Source: Psychromonas sp030397575
Lineage (GTDB): Bacteria > Pseudomonadota > Gammaproteobacteria > Enterobacterales > Psychromonadaceae
Reading direction: 5' to 3' (one strand)
Length of the DNA stretch: 64,000 bases
Assembly: GCF_046250175.1 (NCBI RefSeq)
Contig: NZ_CP176468.1
Part shown: piece after piece, positions 7,890 to 16,257 of the stretch
How the letters are laid out: the number at the start of each line of letters is the position of its first letter
Position numbering within the stretch: the stretch's first letter is position 1
Program-made: the position numbers and the translations under genes
The notes under the pieces: generated by a model
Databases searched by the model: none
Seen by the model: only the letters and a program-made list of their open reading frames with translations
What the model was told of the DNA's origin: nothing

Positions 7890-8849
7890 ATGCGCGTACT
7901 CGCCACATCAGAACAAGCAAAATTTGCATTAACCGAACTTAGTCAAGTACAACATTATTTTGTAGATAAATTGTCGACACTTTCGACAGGCACTAAATTC
8001 TCACCTGTTGAATGGCTACGTGATGAGGGTTCTCATGGCGGAGGGAAACGCTATGAAGCTAGCAATAACAGTGTTTTTAACCGCGCTTCCGTCAATATAT
8101 CGCAAGTACAATATGAAGATAAGCCTGATAAGGCCTTTTTATCTGCTACCGCATTATCGACAATTATTCATCCTCAACACCCTTTAGCACCTTCTATTCA
8201 TATTCATGTTAGTTGGACTGAATTGAAGAATGGTCAACGCTACTGGCGACTGATGGCTGATTTAAATCCAGCTATCGAAGATGCAGCAGATAAAACCTTG
8301 TTCAATGAAACATTAAGGCATGCAAGTGGTAAATATTACGATAGCGGTATTGAACAAGGCGAACAGTATTTTTATATACCAGCATTAAATAAACATCGTG
8401 GTGTTTCTCATTTTTATTTAGAGGGATTTGTCGGCGATGAACAAACACCAAAGCACTTTGCCATTAACTTCGCTAAGCAAGTTATCGATTGTTATATCGC
8501 TATATTAACCGATAAATTTAGTAGCCTTCCACCTCCTTCTGACCAGGAGCTTGCTCAACAATTGGATTATCATACTCTGTATTTTTATCAGGTATTAACA
8601 CTAGATAAAGGAACCACTGCAGGCCTATTAATTCATAACCAAAATGATGTTGGTACGTTGGGGTCTCTGCCCGCTTATATTAATCGTCATTTACTTTTAA
8701 GTTGGGTTGAGCAATCTGAAACAGCACAACAACCTTTGGTACAAGCATTAGTTAATTTGTTCCCAGAGCAACAGGCAGTTCATGTTAGCGCAACTATTAA
8801 GGCAAAAATTGCAGAGGCTATTCGAGCACATTATGCTCAATTAAGTTAA
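7890..8849 (+). CDS. divergent HemF-like (coproporphyrinogen III oxidase family) protein
   Basis: 319 residues from the ATG preceded by AGGAAG; a TTG 24 bases upstream is in frame but has no ribosome binding site. The protein follows the outline of oxygen-dependent coproporphyrinogen oxidase: GSHGGGKRYE (glycine-rich loop), ASVNISQV, IHPQHPLAPSIHIHVS, HRGVSHFYLEGF and a DKGTTAGL segment near the C-terminal third. Several positions that are near-invariant in true HemF differ: the Arg after SHANV is Ser, the GGGFDLTP motif reads MADLNPA, and the RGxxFDD motif reads RGVSHFYLEG. It could be a diverged paralogue with another role. It starts 31 bases after pdsS and may be co-transcribed with pdsRS. 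Confidence 0.65.
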   Translation: MRVLATSEQAKFALTELSQVQHYFVDKLSTLSTGTKFSPVEWLRDEGSHGGGKRYEASNNSVFNRASVNISQVQYEDKPDKAFLSATALSTIIHPQHPLAPSIHIHVSWTELKNGQRYWRLMADLNPAIEDAADKTLFNETLRHASGKYYDSGIEQGEQYFYIPALNKHRGVSHFYLEGFVGDEQTPKHFAINFAKQVIDCYIAILTDKFSSLPPPSDQELAQQLDYHTLYFYQVLTLDKGTTAGLLIHNQNDVGTLGSLPAYINRHLLLSWVEQSETAQQPLVQALVNLFPEQQAVHVSATIKAKIAEAIRAHYAQLS

Positions 8850-8860
8850 CCAACAACTAC

Positions 8861-8887
8861 ACCGCTTGTATCTTAAGTATAAGCGGT
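8861..8887. terminator. hairpin between HemF-like gene and pyrC
   Basis: ACCGCTTGTA and TATAAGCGGT form a 10-bp stem (one G-T pair) with a 7-base loop. No T-run follows on the plus strand, so termination would be weak or Rho-assisted. Confidence 0.4.
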
Positions 8888-8991
8888 AATATCGTTAAAT
8901 GATTAAACCGGCCAGTTTGCTCTTTACTTAACTTAATGTAACTTCTAGAATCAGCCTCAACTTCCCCAGCCTCTATCACACGGAGTATTAT

Positions 8992-10023
8992 ATGAGCACT
9001 AAACTAACGATCACACGACCTGACGATTGGCACGTACACTTACGCGATGGCGAAGTGTTGGCAGATACAGTTCGCGATACCAGCCGTTATATGGGGAGAG
9101 CGATAGTCATGCCTAATTTAGTGCCACCAGTGATGACAACTGATAGCGCATTAGCATACCGCGATCGTATTTTAGCTGCACAACCAAAAACGACTTTTAC
9201 ACCTTTAATGGTGCTTTACCTAACAGACAATACAACACCAGAAGAGATCAAAAAAGCCAAGGCATCAGGCCATGTTTATGCAGCTAAATTATATCCTGCA
9301 GGCGCAACGACTAACTCTGACTCAGGTGTAACAGATGCAACTAAACTAAAGGCGACTTTTAAAGCAATGCAAGAAGTCAACATGCCTTTGCTGGTTCATG
9401 GAGAAGTGACTTCAAATCACGTTGATATTTTTGATCGTGAAGCGGTATTTTTAAAAGAGGTGTTATCACCAATTGTTGCTCAGAATCCAGATCTGAAGAT
9501 TGTTTTAGAGCATATTACGACAGCCAATGCTGTCGAGTTTGTTAATAAAGCTGGTGATAATGTTGGCGCGACAATCACGGCACATCATTTAATGTTTAAT
9601 CGTAATCACATGCTAGTGGGCGGTATTAAACCACACTTTTATTGCTTACCAATTTTAAAAAGAAACACACACCAGGCCGCGTTAGTTAAAGCAGCGACTA
9701 GCGGCAGCAAAAAATTCTTTTTAGGTACCGATTCAGCACCTCATGCTATTGGCGCAAAAGAGTCAGCTTGTGGTTGTGCAGGTTCTTATACCGCATTTGC
9801 TGCGTTAGAACTCTATGCTGAAGTATTTGAAGCTGAAAATGCATTAGATAAATTAGAAGGCTTTGCTAGTTTCAATGGTCCTGATTTCTATGGCATTGCT
9901 CGAAATCAAGATACTGTAACATTAGAAAAAACGGCGTGGCCGGTGCCAGATTCATTAGCTTTTGGTAATGATATTGTAGTGCCTATTAAAGCAGGCGAAA
10001 ATATGACATGGAAAGTACTTTAA
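8992..10023 (+). CDS. pyrC: dihydroorotase
   Basis: 343 residues, the normal length for class II PyrC. The enzyme closes N-carbamoyl-L-aspartate to dihydroorotate in pyrimidine synthesis. Zinc-site features are visible: DDWHVHLRDG at residues 11-20 with His14 and His16, the carboxylated Lys99 in AAKLYPAGATTNS, the ligand histidines in LLVHGE and VLEHITT, and the catalytic Asp in FFLGTDSAPH. The ATG has CGGAG upstream. It is monocistronic, closed by a strong hairpin. High confidence. Confidence 0.97.
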   Translation: MSTKLTITRPDDWHVHLRDGEVLADTVRDTSRYMGRAIVMPNLVPPVMTTDSALAYRDRILAAQPKTTFTPLMVLYLTDNTTPEEIKKAKASGHVYAAKLYPAGATTNSDSGVTDATKLKATFKAMQEVNMPLLVHGEVTSNHVDIFDREAVFLKEVLSPIVAQNPDLKIVLEHITTANAVEFVNKAGDNVGATITAHHLMFNRNHMLVGGIKPHFYCLPILKRNTHQAALVKAATSGSKKFFLGTDSAPHAIGAKESACGCAGSYTAFAALELYAEVFEAENALDKLEGFASFNGPDFYGIARNQDTVTLEKTAWPVPDSLAFGNDIVVPIKAGENMTWKVL

Positions 10024-10053
10024 TCGTCATTGAATAAAAAATTTATTATTGAT

Positions 10054-10094
10054 AAAGGCCCTATCACTATTGAGTGCTAGGGCCTTTATAATTT
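10054..10094. terminator. bidirectional rho-independent terminator, pyrC / yjdM
   Basis: AAAGGCCCTA and TAGGGCCTTT form a perfect 10-bp stem, extended by an inner CACT/AGTG pairing, and a T-rich tail follows on the plus strand. It lies between convergent genes. Confidence 0.85.
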
Positions 10095-10135
10095 TTGCAT
10101 ATAGTTCGTTGAATGGTTAGTTCATGTAACTGATA

Positions 10136-10735
10136 TTACTTATCTTCAAACAAAGGCATCTTTTTAAGGTAAGTTGTTAACAAAACAATGCGTACGCCAT
10201 TAACACGTCCTTCTATATGCTCCGGGTTATCAGTCAATGAGATATTACGAACTGGAGTACCACGTTTTGCGGTAAAGTTTGCGCCCTTGACTTCTAAGTC
10301 TTTAATCAGAGTTACATTATCACCCGCCACTAAAATTGTGCCATTAGAGTCTCGTGTTGGTGCTACTTCCTCGATATCATCAGCTGCAACTCCATAATCA
10401 GCCCATGCTTTTTGTTCATCTTCCATGTACATCATATCTAATAAGTCTTGTGCCCAGCCTTCACCAGCTTTACTTAAACGAGTTAACATACGGAAAGCCG
10501 TTACTTGTACTGCTGGCACTTGGCTCCACATGCTATCGTTTAAACAACGCCAATGGTTATTATCCATTTCAGCTGTTTTAGCAATTTGCTCAGAACAGGT
10601 CGCACAGACTAATACTGACTTATCCGAATTAGGTTCTTTAACTGGTGGGACTTCAAATATAGACAATTCGTTGGTAGATAAACACAATTCACAACATCCG
10701 TTGCTACGTTCAGTTAAAGCGGCTTTAATCGGCAT
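10136..10735 (-). CDS. yjdM: PhnA/YjdM-family zinc-ribbon protein
   Basis: 199 residues. The N-terminal half has a two-CxxC zinc ribbon (CCELC near residue 14 and CATC near residue 45). The C-terminal domain is the PhnA/YjdM SH3-like fold: DSNGTILVAGDNVTLIKDL and VKGANFTAKRGTPVRNI, followed by the typical end IVLLTTYLKK. Despite the historic name alkylphosphonate utilisation protein, the family has no settled function, and no phosphonate genes lie nearby. The start has AAGG eight bases upstream. It is convergent with pyrC. Confidence 0.88.
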   Translation of the reverse strand: MPIKAALTERSNGCCELCLSTNELSIFEVPPVKEPNSDKSVLVCATCSEQIAKTAEMDNNHWRCLNDSMWSQVPAVQVTAFRMLTRLSKAGEGWAQDLLDMMYMEDEQKAWADYGVAADDIEEVAPTRDSNGTILVAGDNVTLIKDLEVKGANFTAKRGTPVRNISLTDNPEHIEGRVNGVRIVLLTTYLKKMPLFEDK

Positions 10736-10764
10736 AATTCGACCTTAATGTGGTTAGAAAAAAT

Positions 10765-10786
10765 AAGGGCGCTATTATGCGCCCTT
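10765..10786 (-). terminator. rho-independent terminator of the GH18-like gene
   Basis: On the minus strand AAGGGCGC pairs with GCGCCCTT over a 6-base loop, followed by a T-tract. Outer GTGGTTA/TAACCAC arms extend the pairing. Confidence 0.85.
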
Positions 10787-10823
10787 TTAACCACAAAAAA
10801 AACCATGGAATTATATTTTATAA

Positions 10824-11912
10824 TTAATCACAAATATCGTTTGCACTACCTGATACTTGCCAATCAACTGCCGCTAATATTGAGAAATAATCACTATCAA
10901 AATAGTCCTGCTCTAATGACGTAATAATTACACCGCCCGCATAAGACTGGGCATACTCTGTTTTATCGTTTACTGTTGGAATACCGTTGTAGTTAATGTC
11001 ATCGTAATCATTACCGTCTTCATCTTCTACATTAGAAGCTTCATCAACACAGGCATTATCATCATCGTCATCAACAATTTCTCGGAAATCCAGCACACCA
11101 TCACCTTTAGAATAAGCTGGGATTGCTAATACTAGTCGGTTTTTAACCACGCAACGATCAGTCCAATATTCAATGGCATCTTCAGCATCTTCCAATGAAG
11201 AATGTAAATCGTCATCATCGGTTGTATTTAATGCCATCACGTTCATAAAATCAGCATAATCTAATACATCATCTTGAACGCCATCGTCTGTGTCATCATC
11301 ATCTTGCCCAGTATCAACCACAAAACTAAAGATTTTATCTTCGTCTTCTAATGATTCACTGACCTCTTTGACCAAGTCTTCAAAAAGATCACCTTCATCA
11401 TCACCTTCTGGAAACTGCCAATTGATATCAATACCATCAAGGTCATAATCATCAATTAGGTCTTCCATGTTATCAATAAAATTACTCATAGCAGAGTCAC
11501 TAGCAGCAATCGTATTAAATGCGGAGTCACTTGAGTTACCAATTGAAGCCATAGCATAAATACCCGCATCATGTGCGGCCTCAATCATATCTTCAAAATC
11601 GTCAGTGTCATCCGGTAATACTAATTCGCCACTAGAGGTCACACCAATTTTGTTATAGATAACATGAGTTAACATTGTAAAATCGATATCATCTAGCGTA
11701 TCTTCATCATTCTCGCCCCAATAGGCAATCTGTTTAAAGTTAACGGTAGTCGTATCAGTGCCACAAACGACTTCATCTTCTCCATCGGCAATATCAGATA
11801 AAATATCATCAATTTGGTTATCACAAGCTGTTATAGTGAATAATGAAATACACATAATTAGTGCTTTCATTAATTTATTTTTAGTTATTATTATATTCAC
11901 AAAGCATCTCAT
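10824..11912 (-). CDS. acidic GH18-like lipoprotein with substituted catalytic residues
   Basis: 362 residues from the ATG preceded by AAGGA; an inner ATG at 11870 lacks a good site. A lipoprotein signal ends in the lipobox ITAC with Cys30. The mature part is extremely rich in Asp and Glu. It has the fold markers of glycoside hydrolase family 18: FKQIAYWGEND for strand 1, MASIGNSSDSAFN for strand 3 and the strand-4 motif DGIDINWQFP at residues 159-168. In active chitinases this reads DGxDxDxE; here the inner Asp is Asn164 and the catalytic Glu is Gln166. It is therefore probably an inactive, chitin- or glycan-binding surface lipoprotein. A strong terminator follows and the gene stands alone. 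Confidence 0.85.
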   Translation of the reverse strand: MRCFVNIIITKNKLMKALIMCISLFTITACDNQIDDILSDIADGEDEVVCGTDTTTVNFKQIAYWGENDEDTLDDIDFTMLTHVIYNKIGVTSSGELVLPDDTDDFEDMIEAAHDAGIYAMASIGNSSDSAFNTIAASDSAMSNFIDNMEDLIDDYDLDGIDINWQFPEGDDEGDLFEDLVKEVSESLEDEDKIFSFVVDTGQDDDDTDDGVQDDVLDYADFMNVMALNTTDDDDLHSSLEDAEDAIEYWTDRCVVKNRLVLAIPAYSKGDGVLDFREIVDDDDDNACVDEASNVEDEDGNDYDDINYNGIPTVNDKTEYAQSYAGGVIITSLEQDYFDSDYFSILAAVDWQVSGSANDICD

Positions 11913-12015
11913 CCTTATTCATTTTGAGTACAGGCATAATATCACTTACCTTAAGCAAGCAAGCAAGTTAAAATAGCACATTAACTTACACTATATACAT
12001 AACTAGGCTAAACCT

Positions 12016-13164
12016 ATGAATGAAGCATTAATCATTGCAGATCAAACATTAATTTTACATCGTCACCCACGCAGAAAAAATGAAACCTTACAAGCATGGG
12101 ATTCAGCAGATGAATACCTGATCAACCACTTCCAGGATAATGAATTAGGTAAATACATTACCGAAGATGGGCAATTATTAATTATCAATGATGGTTTTGG
12201 TGCACTAAGCTGTTTTTTTAAAGAGACACAAAGAACCGTTGTTTCAGATTCATTTTTATCTGTCAGCTCTATTAAACTCAATATGCAGCGTAATCAATGT
12301 CCTACTGAGACACTATTAATTCAAGATAGTTTGCAGCCATTACCAACAAATGCAAAAGTAGTGCTAATTAAAGTACCTAAGACGTTGTCTTTTTTAGAAC
12401 ATCAATTACAACAATTAAGCACTGTTATCAATAAAGACACGATCGTTGTTGCTGCCGGTAAAGTTGATGCGATTCATAAATCAACATTAGCATTATTTGA
12501 AAAATATATCGGTACCACTAAAACTTCATTAGCTAAGAAGAAATCTCGTCTTATATTTAGCTTACCTGATCAAATAAACGTTCCAGAAAAAGAAGTAGCA
12601 ATCACTTGGGACATAGAACGTTTTGATTGGAAAATACACAATCACGCCAATGTATTTTCACGCAACCACTTAGATATTGGTGGCCGTTACTTGATGGACA
12701 ACCTTCCTGAAGGCGATTTCACTAAAATTGTGGATCTGGGTTGTGGCAATGGTGTAGTGGGTATGGCTGCAGCACAAGCTTATCCAGATGCGCAAATTAC
12801 ATTCATTGATGAGTCATATATGGCTGTTGATTCCGCACGTATTAATATGCTAAAAAACTTTGAAGAAGAGCGTTCAGATAACACGCGTTTTGTAGTGAAT
12901 AATGGTTTAGTTGGATTCAAGTCTCGTAGCTATGATTTAATTTTATGTAACCCACCGTTCCATCAACAACATGCTATTACCGACCATATTGCTTGGAGCA
13001 TGTTTAATGATGCACACTTCTGCTTAGCAATTAATGGTGAATTAGTTATTGTTGGTAACCGTCATTTAGATTATCAAGATAAGTTAAATCGTATCTTTGG
13101 TAATTGTGAGTTAATTGCAGAAAACAAAAAATTCGTTATTCTGCGTGCAATTAAAAGAGATTAA
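12016..13164 (+). CDS. rlmG: 23S rRNA (guanine-1835-N2)-methyltransferase
   Basis: 382 residues, close to the usual 375-380. Family role: S-adenosylmethionine-dependent N2 methylation of G1835 in 23S rRNA. It has a degenerate N-terminal methyltransferase-like half and an active C-terminal half: SAM motif KIVDLGCGNGVVGMAAA around residues 236-252, acidic FIDES, and the catalytic LCNPPFH motif typical of N2-guanine methyltransferases. AGG precedes the ATG. It is divergent from the lipoprotein gene and closed by a hairpin. Confidence 0.93.
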   Translation: MNEALIIADQTLILHRHPRRKNETLQAWDSADEYLINHFQDNELGKYITEDGQLLIINDGFGALSCFFKETQRTVVSDSFLSVSSIKLNMQRNQCPTETLLIQDSLQPLPTNAKVVLIKVPKTLSFLEHQLQQLSTVINKDTIVVAAGKVDAIHKSTLALFEKYIGTTKTSLAKKKSRLIFSLPDQINVPEKEVAITWDIERFDWKIHNHANVFSRNHLDIGGRYLMDNLPEGDFTKIVDLGCGNGVVGMAAAQAYPDAQITFIDESYMAVDSARINMLKNFEEERSDNTRFVVNNGLVGFKSRSYDLILCNPPFHQQHAITDHIAWSMFNDAHFCLAINGELVIVGNRHLDYQDKLNRIFGNCELIAENKKFVILRAIKRD

Positions 13165-13181
13165 CCTGCATATAGATCAGT

Positions 13182-13210
13182 TGATTAGGTCAGTGAAATT
13201 GACCTAATCA
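13182..13210. terminator. hairpin between rlmG and secreted-protein gene
   Basis: TGATTAGGTCA and TGACCTAATCA form a perfect 11-bp stem with a 7-base loop between convergent genes. The U-tract is poor on both sides. Confidence 0.6.
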
Positions 13211-13212
13211 TA

Positions 13213-13701
13213 TTAAGCTCTAACGCATTGAATTAATTCACTGTAAGCATCTGACTTAACCGTTAACTCATTCTTGCTTAAATTCACAATCTTTCCTGAT
13301 TCATTAACCGTCGCTGGTAATATCTTCTTTAAATTTAAAATTGATTCTAGTTCTGGATGACTGACATTTTTAAAGTCTATATTTTGAGAATTCATGCTCA
13401 AAACGTCTTCTTTTAACTGCCACGAAGAACTATCCATTATACTGTATTTTAATTTTGGCATACCGCTTAACGTAAACAATAAAATCCCATAACCTTGCGA
13501 GGTATTATCTTGGTTATATTGGATACGGTAATTAACATCAACCACCATTTTAGAGTTAGGCTCTTCAATTTTATGCTGACAAAACCAACTGCCATAGAGG
13601 TTGCTTGGATTGATTGGAGTTACATTGGTAACGCTTGTTTCTGCCATACTTGGGATTGCATAAAACAATAATAACGCAGGCAGTATTTTAACTAAGTTCA
13701 T
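13213..13701 (-). CDS. small secreted protein of unknown function
   Basis: 162 residues from ATG with AAGG upstream; a GTG 15 bases earlier is in frame but less likely. A signal peptide is clear (KILPALLLFYAIPSMA, cleavage after Ala near residue 20). The mature part starts with NPSNLYGSWFC and looks beta-rich, with lipocalin-like opening wording (LYGSW, then alternating hydrophobic strands such as VNYRIQYNQDN and QGYGILLFTLSG). Two cysteines (in WFCQHK and near the C-terminus, IQCVRA) could form a disulfide. I do not recognise a family. It is convergent with rlmG. Confidence 0.75.
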   Translation of the reverse strand: MNLVKILPALLLFYAIPSMAETSVTNVTPINPSNLYGSWFCQHKIEEPNSKMVVDVNYRIQYNQDNTSQGYGILLFTLSGMPKLKYSIMDSSSWQLKEDVLSMNSQNIDFKNVSHPELESILNLKKILPATVNESGKIVNLSKNELTVKSDAYSELIQCVRA

Positions 13702-14040
13702 GGATAACCTTGTCACAGACTAAATAAGAAATTAACAATAAAGCTTAAGTGTTAATTAAGCTTGTCACAGTACTTAGTCAACAAGTTGGGTAAATAAATC
13801 CCATTATTTTAATAAATATTTTTTATAAAAAAGTCCGGTAAAATACGCGGCCCAATGTGATATGAATATCTATTATAAATGACCTTTCTTCCGATACACG
13901 GCAATAACTAGTTCAGTAAAGGTATATAAAAAGCATAAAGTAAATCGACTCGCTCTTTGACAAGAGCGCAGTGTCACTCTCAGTCAAAAAAGACTATGTA
14001 ATAAGGAGAGAATAAAATTTGAGTGATAAAGTGAATACAT
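13702..14040. other. gene-free stretch with two small hairpins
   Basis: No credible ORF was seen. AAGCTTAA/TTAAGCTT near 13740-13762 and CGCTCTT-TGAC-AAGAGCG at 13951-13968 are perfect short stems. It must contain the promoter of the minus-strand secreted-protein gene. A small RNA is possible but not shown. Confidence 0.4.
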
Positions 14041-14066
14041 AAAAAAACCCCGCATAAGCGAGGTTT
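14041..14066 (-). terminator. terminator of the sdh-suc operon
   Basis: On the minus strand AAACCTCGC pairs with GCGGGGTTT (one G-T wobble) over loop TTAT and is followed by a run of T. It lies about 30 bases after the sucD stop. Confidence 0.9.
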
Positions 14067-14098
14067 GATAATGAGATGGTAAAATTAAACTAAGTTAA

Positions 14099-14971
14099 TT
14101 ACCAACCAGTAATTTCACGCAATGCTTTGCCGATATCCGCTAACGATTTAGTGGTTTTAACACCTGCATCTTCTAATGCTTTAAACTTATCTTCAGCAGT
14201 ACCTTTACCGCCAGCGATGATAGCACCAGCATGCCCCATACGCTTACCAGCAGGTGCAGTTACACCAGCAATGTAAGAAACAACAGGTTTAGTCACGTTA
14301 GCTTTAATGAAAGCAGCCGCTTCTTCTTCAGCAGTACCGCCGATTTCACCGATCATCACAATCGCTTCTGTTTCTGGATCTTCTTGGAAAAGCTTTAAGA
14401 TATCAATAAAGCTTGAACCAGGGATTGGATCACCACCAATACCTACACACGTTGATTGCCCAAAGCCTTCGTCAGTAGTTTGTTTTACAGCTTCATAAGT
14501 TAATGTACCTGAGCGAGAAACAATACCTACTTTACCTTTCTTATGAATATGACCAGGCATGATACCGATCTTACATTCATCAGGTGTAATAACACCAGGA
14601 CAGTTAGGGCCAACCATCACAACACCCGCTTGATCTAGTTTGATTTTAACTTCAACTAAATCCAAAGTAGGGATACCTTCAGTGATAGTAACAATCAACT
14701 TAATGCCTGCGTCAATTGCTTCTAAAATAGCATCTTTACAAAATGGAGCTGGTACATAGATAACAGAAGCTGTTGCGCCTGTAGATTGTACCGCTTCGCT
14801 TACCGTATTAAATACAGGTAAACCTAAATGCGTTTGACCACCTTTACCTGGTGATACACCACCGACCATTTTTGTACCGTACTCAAGCGCTTGCTCAGAA
14901 TGGAATGTACCTTGCCCACCAGTGAATCCCTGACAAATTACTTTAGTATCTTTATTAATTAAAATGCTCAT
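14099..14971 (-). CDS. sucD: succinyl-CoA synthetase alpha subunit
   Basis: 290 residues, normal length. With SucC it converts succinyl-CoA plus ADP/GDP and phosphate to succinate plus ATP/GTP. The CoA-binding Rossmann part opens with TKVICQGFTGGQGTFHSEQA. The phosphorylated active-site histidine is in KRMGHAGAIIAGGKGTAEDK near residue 246. Its ATG overlaps the sucC stop by one base (TAATG), giving translational coupling. It is the last gene of the sdhCDAB-sucABCD series, followed by a terminator. Confidence 0.97.
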   Translation of the reverse strand: MSILINKDTKVICQGFTGGQGTFHSEQALEYGTKMVGGVSPGKGGQTHLGLPVFNTVSEAVQSTGATASVIYVPAPFCKDAILEAIDAGIKLIVTITEGIPTLDLVEVKIKLDQAGVVMVGPNCPGVITPDECKIGIMPGHIHKKGKVGIVSRSGTLTYEAVKQTTDEGFGQSTCVGIGGDPIPGSSFIDILKLFQEDPETEAIVMIGEIGGTAEEEAAAFIKANVTKPVVSYIAGVTAPAGKRMGHAGAIIAGGKGTAEDKFKALEDAGVKTTKSLADIGKALREITGW

Positions 14972-16137
14972 TATTTGCCACCTACCGCTTTCACAGATTG
15001 CACAGCTGCATCTGTTAATGATGTTGCTGCAATAATATTTAAACCAGACTCCGCTAAAATCTTACGACCTAATTCAGCGTTGTTACCTTCTAAACGAACA
15101 ATAACTGGTACTGATACACCGACTTCTTCAACAGCTCCGATAACACCGTCAGCAATTAAATCACAACGTACAATACCACCAAAGATATTCACTAATACCG
15201 CTTCCACTTTATCGTCAGATAAAATAATCTTAAACGCTTCAGTCACACGCTCTTTAGTTGCACCGCCACCAACATCTAAGAAGTTAGCCGGGTTACCGCC
15301 ATGCAAATGTACAATATCCATTGTACCCATTGCTAGACCAGCGCCGTTAACCATACAACCGATGTTACCATCAAGTGCTACATAGTTAAGTTCCCACTGA
15401 GCAGCATGCATTTCACGTGCATCATCTTGAGTAGTATCGTTAATGTCATTTAGTGCTTTTTGACGATACATTGCATTAGAATCAATGGAAATTTTGCCGT
15501 CTAAACAGATCAGGTCATCGCTACCAGTCACAACCAGCGGATTAATCTCTAATAGAGATAAATCTTTATCTTGGAAGATAGTCGCTAAGCCTAAAAATAT
15601 TTTTGTAAATTGACCAATCTGCTTGCCAGAAAGACCTAATTTAAATGCTAATTCACGACCTTGATATGCTTGCGCACCAACCAATGGATCAATCGTCACT
15701 GTATGAATAAGTTCAGGTGTTTCTTCAGCAACCTTCTCGATTTCAACCCCACCTTCAGTAGATGCCATGAACGTCACACGTTGTGATGCACGGTCAATAA
15801 CTGCACCTAAATATAATTCATTGGCAATATCGCTACAGCTTTCTAATAACAACTTGTTCACTGGCTGACCATTGGCATCAGTTTGATAAGTTACTAAGTT
15901 TTGACCTAACCATTTATTAGCAAATTCACGAATAGACTCTTTTGAATCAACTAACTGCACGCCACCCGCTTTACCGCGACCGCCTGCATGTACTTGGCAC
16001 TTGATAACCCATTTGTCGCCGCCTAACTTAGACGCGGCATTAACTGCATCTTCACCACTATCACAGGCAACACCCTGTGGAACTGGTAGACCGTACTCTT
16101 TAAATAGCTGTTTTGCCTGATATTCATGCAAATTCAT
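14971..16137 (-). CDS. sucC: succinyl-CoA synthetase beta subunit
   Basis: 388 residues, the same as E. coli SucC. An ATP-grasp domain comes first (MNLHEYQAKQLFKEYGLPVP, KCQVHAGGRGKAGGV), then the CoA-ligase domain with GNIGCMVNGAGLAMGTMD and NIFGGIVRCDLIADGV. It binds nucleotide and succinate and pairs with SucD. It is separated from sucB by about 120 bases holding a perfect hairpin, so SucCD levels could be set separately from the dehydrogenase genes. Confidence 0.97.
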   Translation of the reverse strand: MNLHEYQAKQLFKEYGLPVPQGVACDSGEDAVNAASKLGGDKWVIKCQVHAGGRGKAGGVQLVDSKESIREFANKWLGQNLVTYQTDANGQPVNKLLLESCSDIANELYLGAVIDRASQRVTFMASTEGGVEIEKVAEETPELIHTVTIDPLVGAQAYQGRELAFKLGLSGKQIGQFTKIFLGLATIFQDKDLSLLEINPLVVTGSDDLICLDGKISIDSNAMYRQKALNDINDTTQDDAREMHAAQWELNYVALDGNIGCMVNGAGLAMGTMDIVHLHGGNPANFLDVGGGATKERVTEAFKIILSDDKVEAVLVNIFGGIVRCDLIADGVIGAVEEVGVSVPVIVRLEGNNAELGRKILAESGLNIIAATSLTDAAVQSVKAVGGK

Positions 16138-16207
16138 GTTTGATTTCCATTTGTTGAGTTAAACTTAATAGCCCGAAAGCTGTGAGTGTAAAAACAATTT
16201 ATGAAAT

Positions 16208-16233
16208 TAGCTGCCTACCAATATAGGCAGCTA
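16208..16233. repeat. perfect intercistronic hairpin sucB-sucC
   Basis: TAGCTGCCTA and TAGGCAGCTA form a 10-bp perfect stem with a 6-base loop. On the minus strand only a weak T-rich tail follows. It could be a partial terminator or an RNA-processing/stability element within the operon. Confidence 0.6.
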
Positions 16234-16257
16234 AGGAAGGGATACTGAAGCGTGGAA

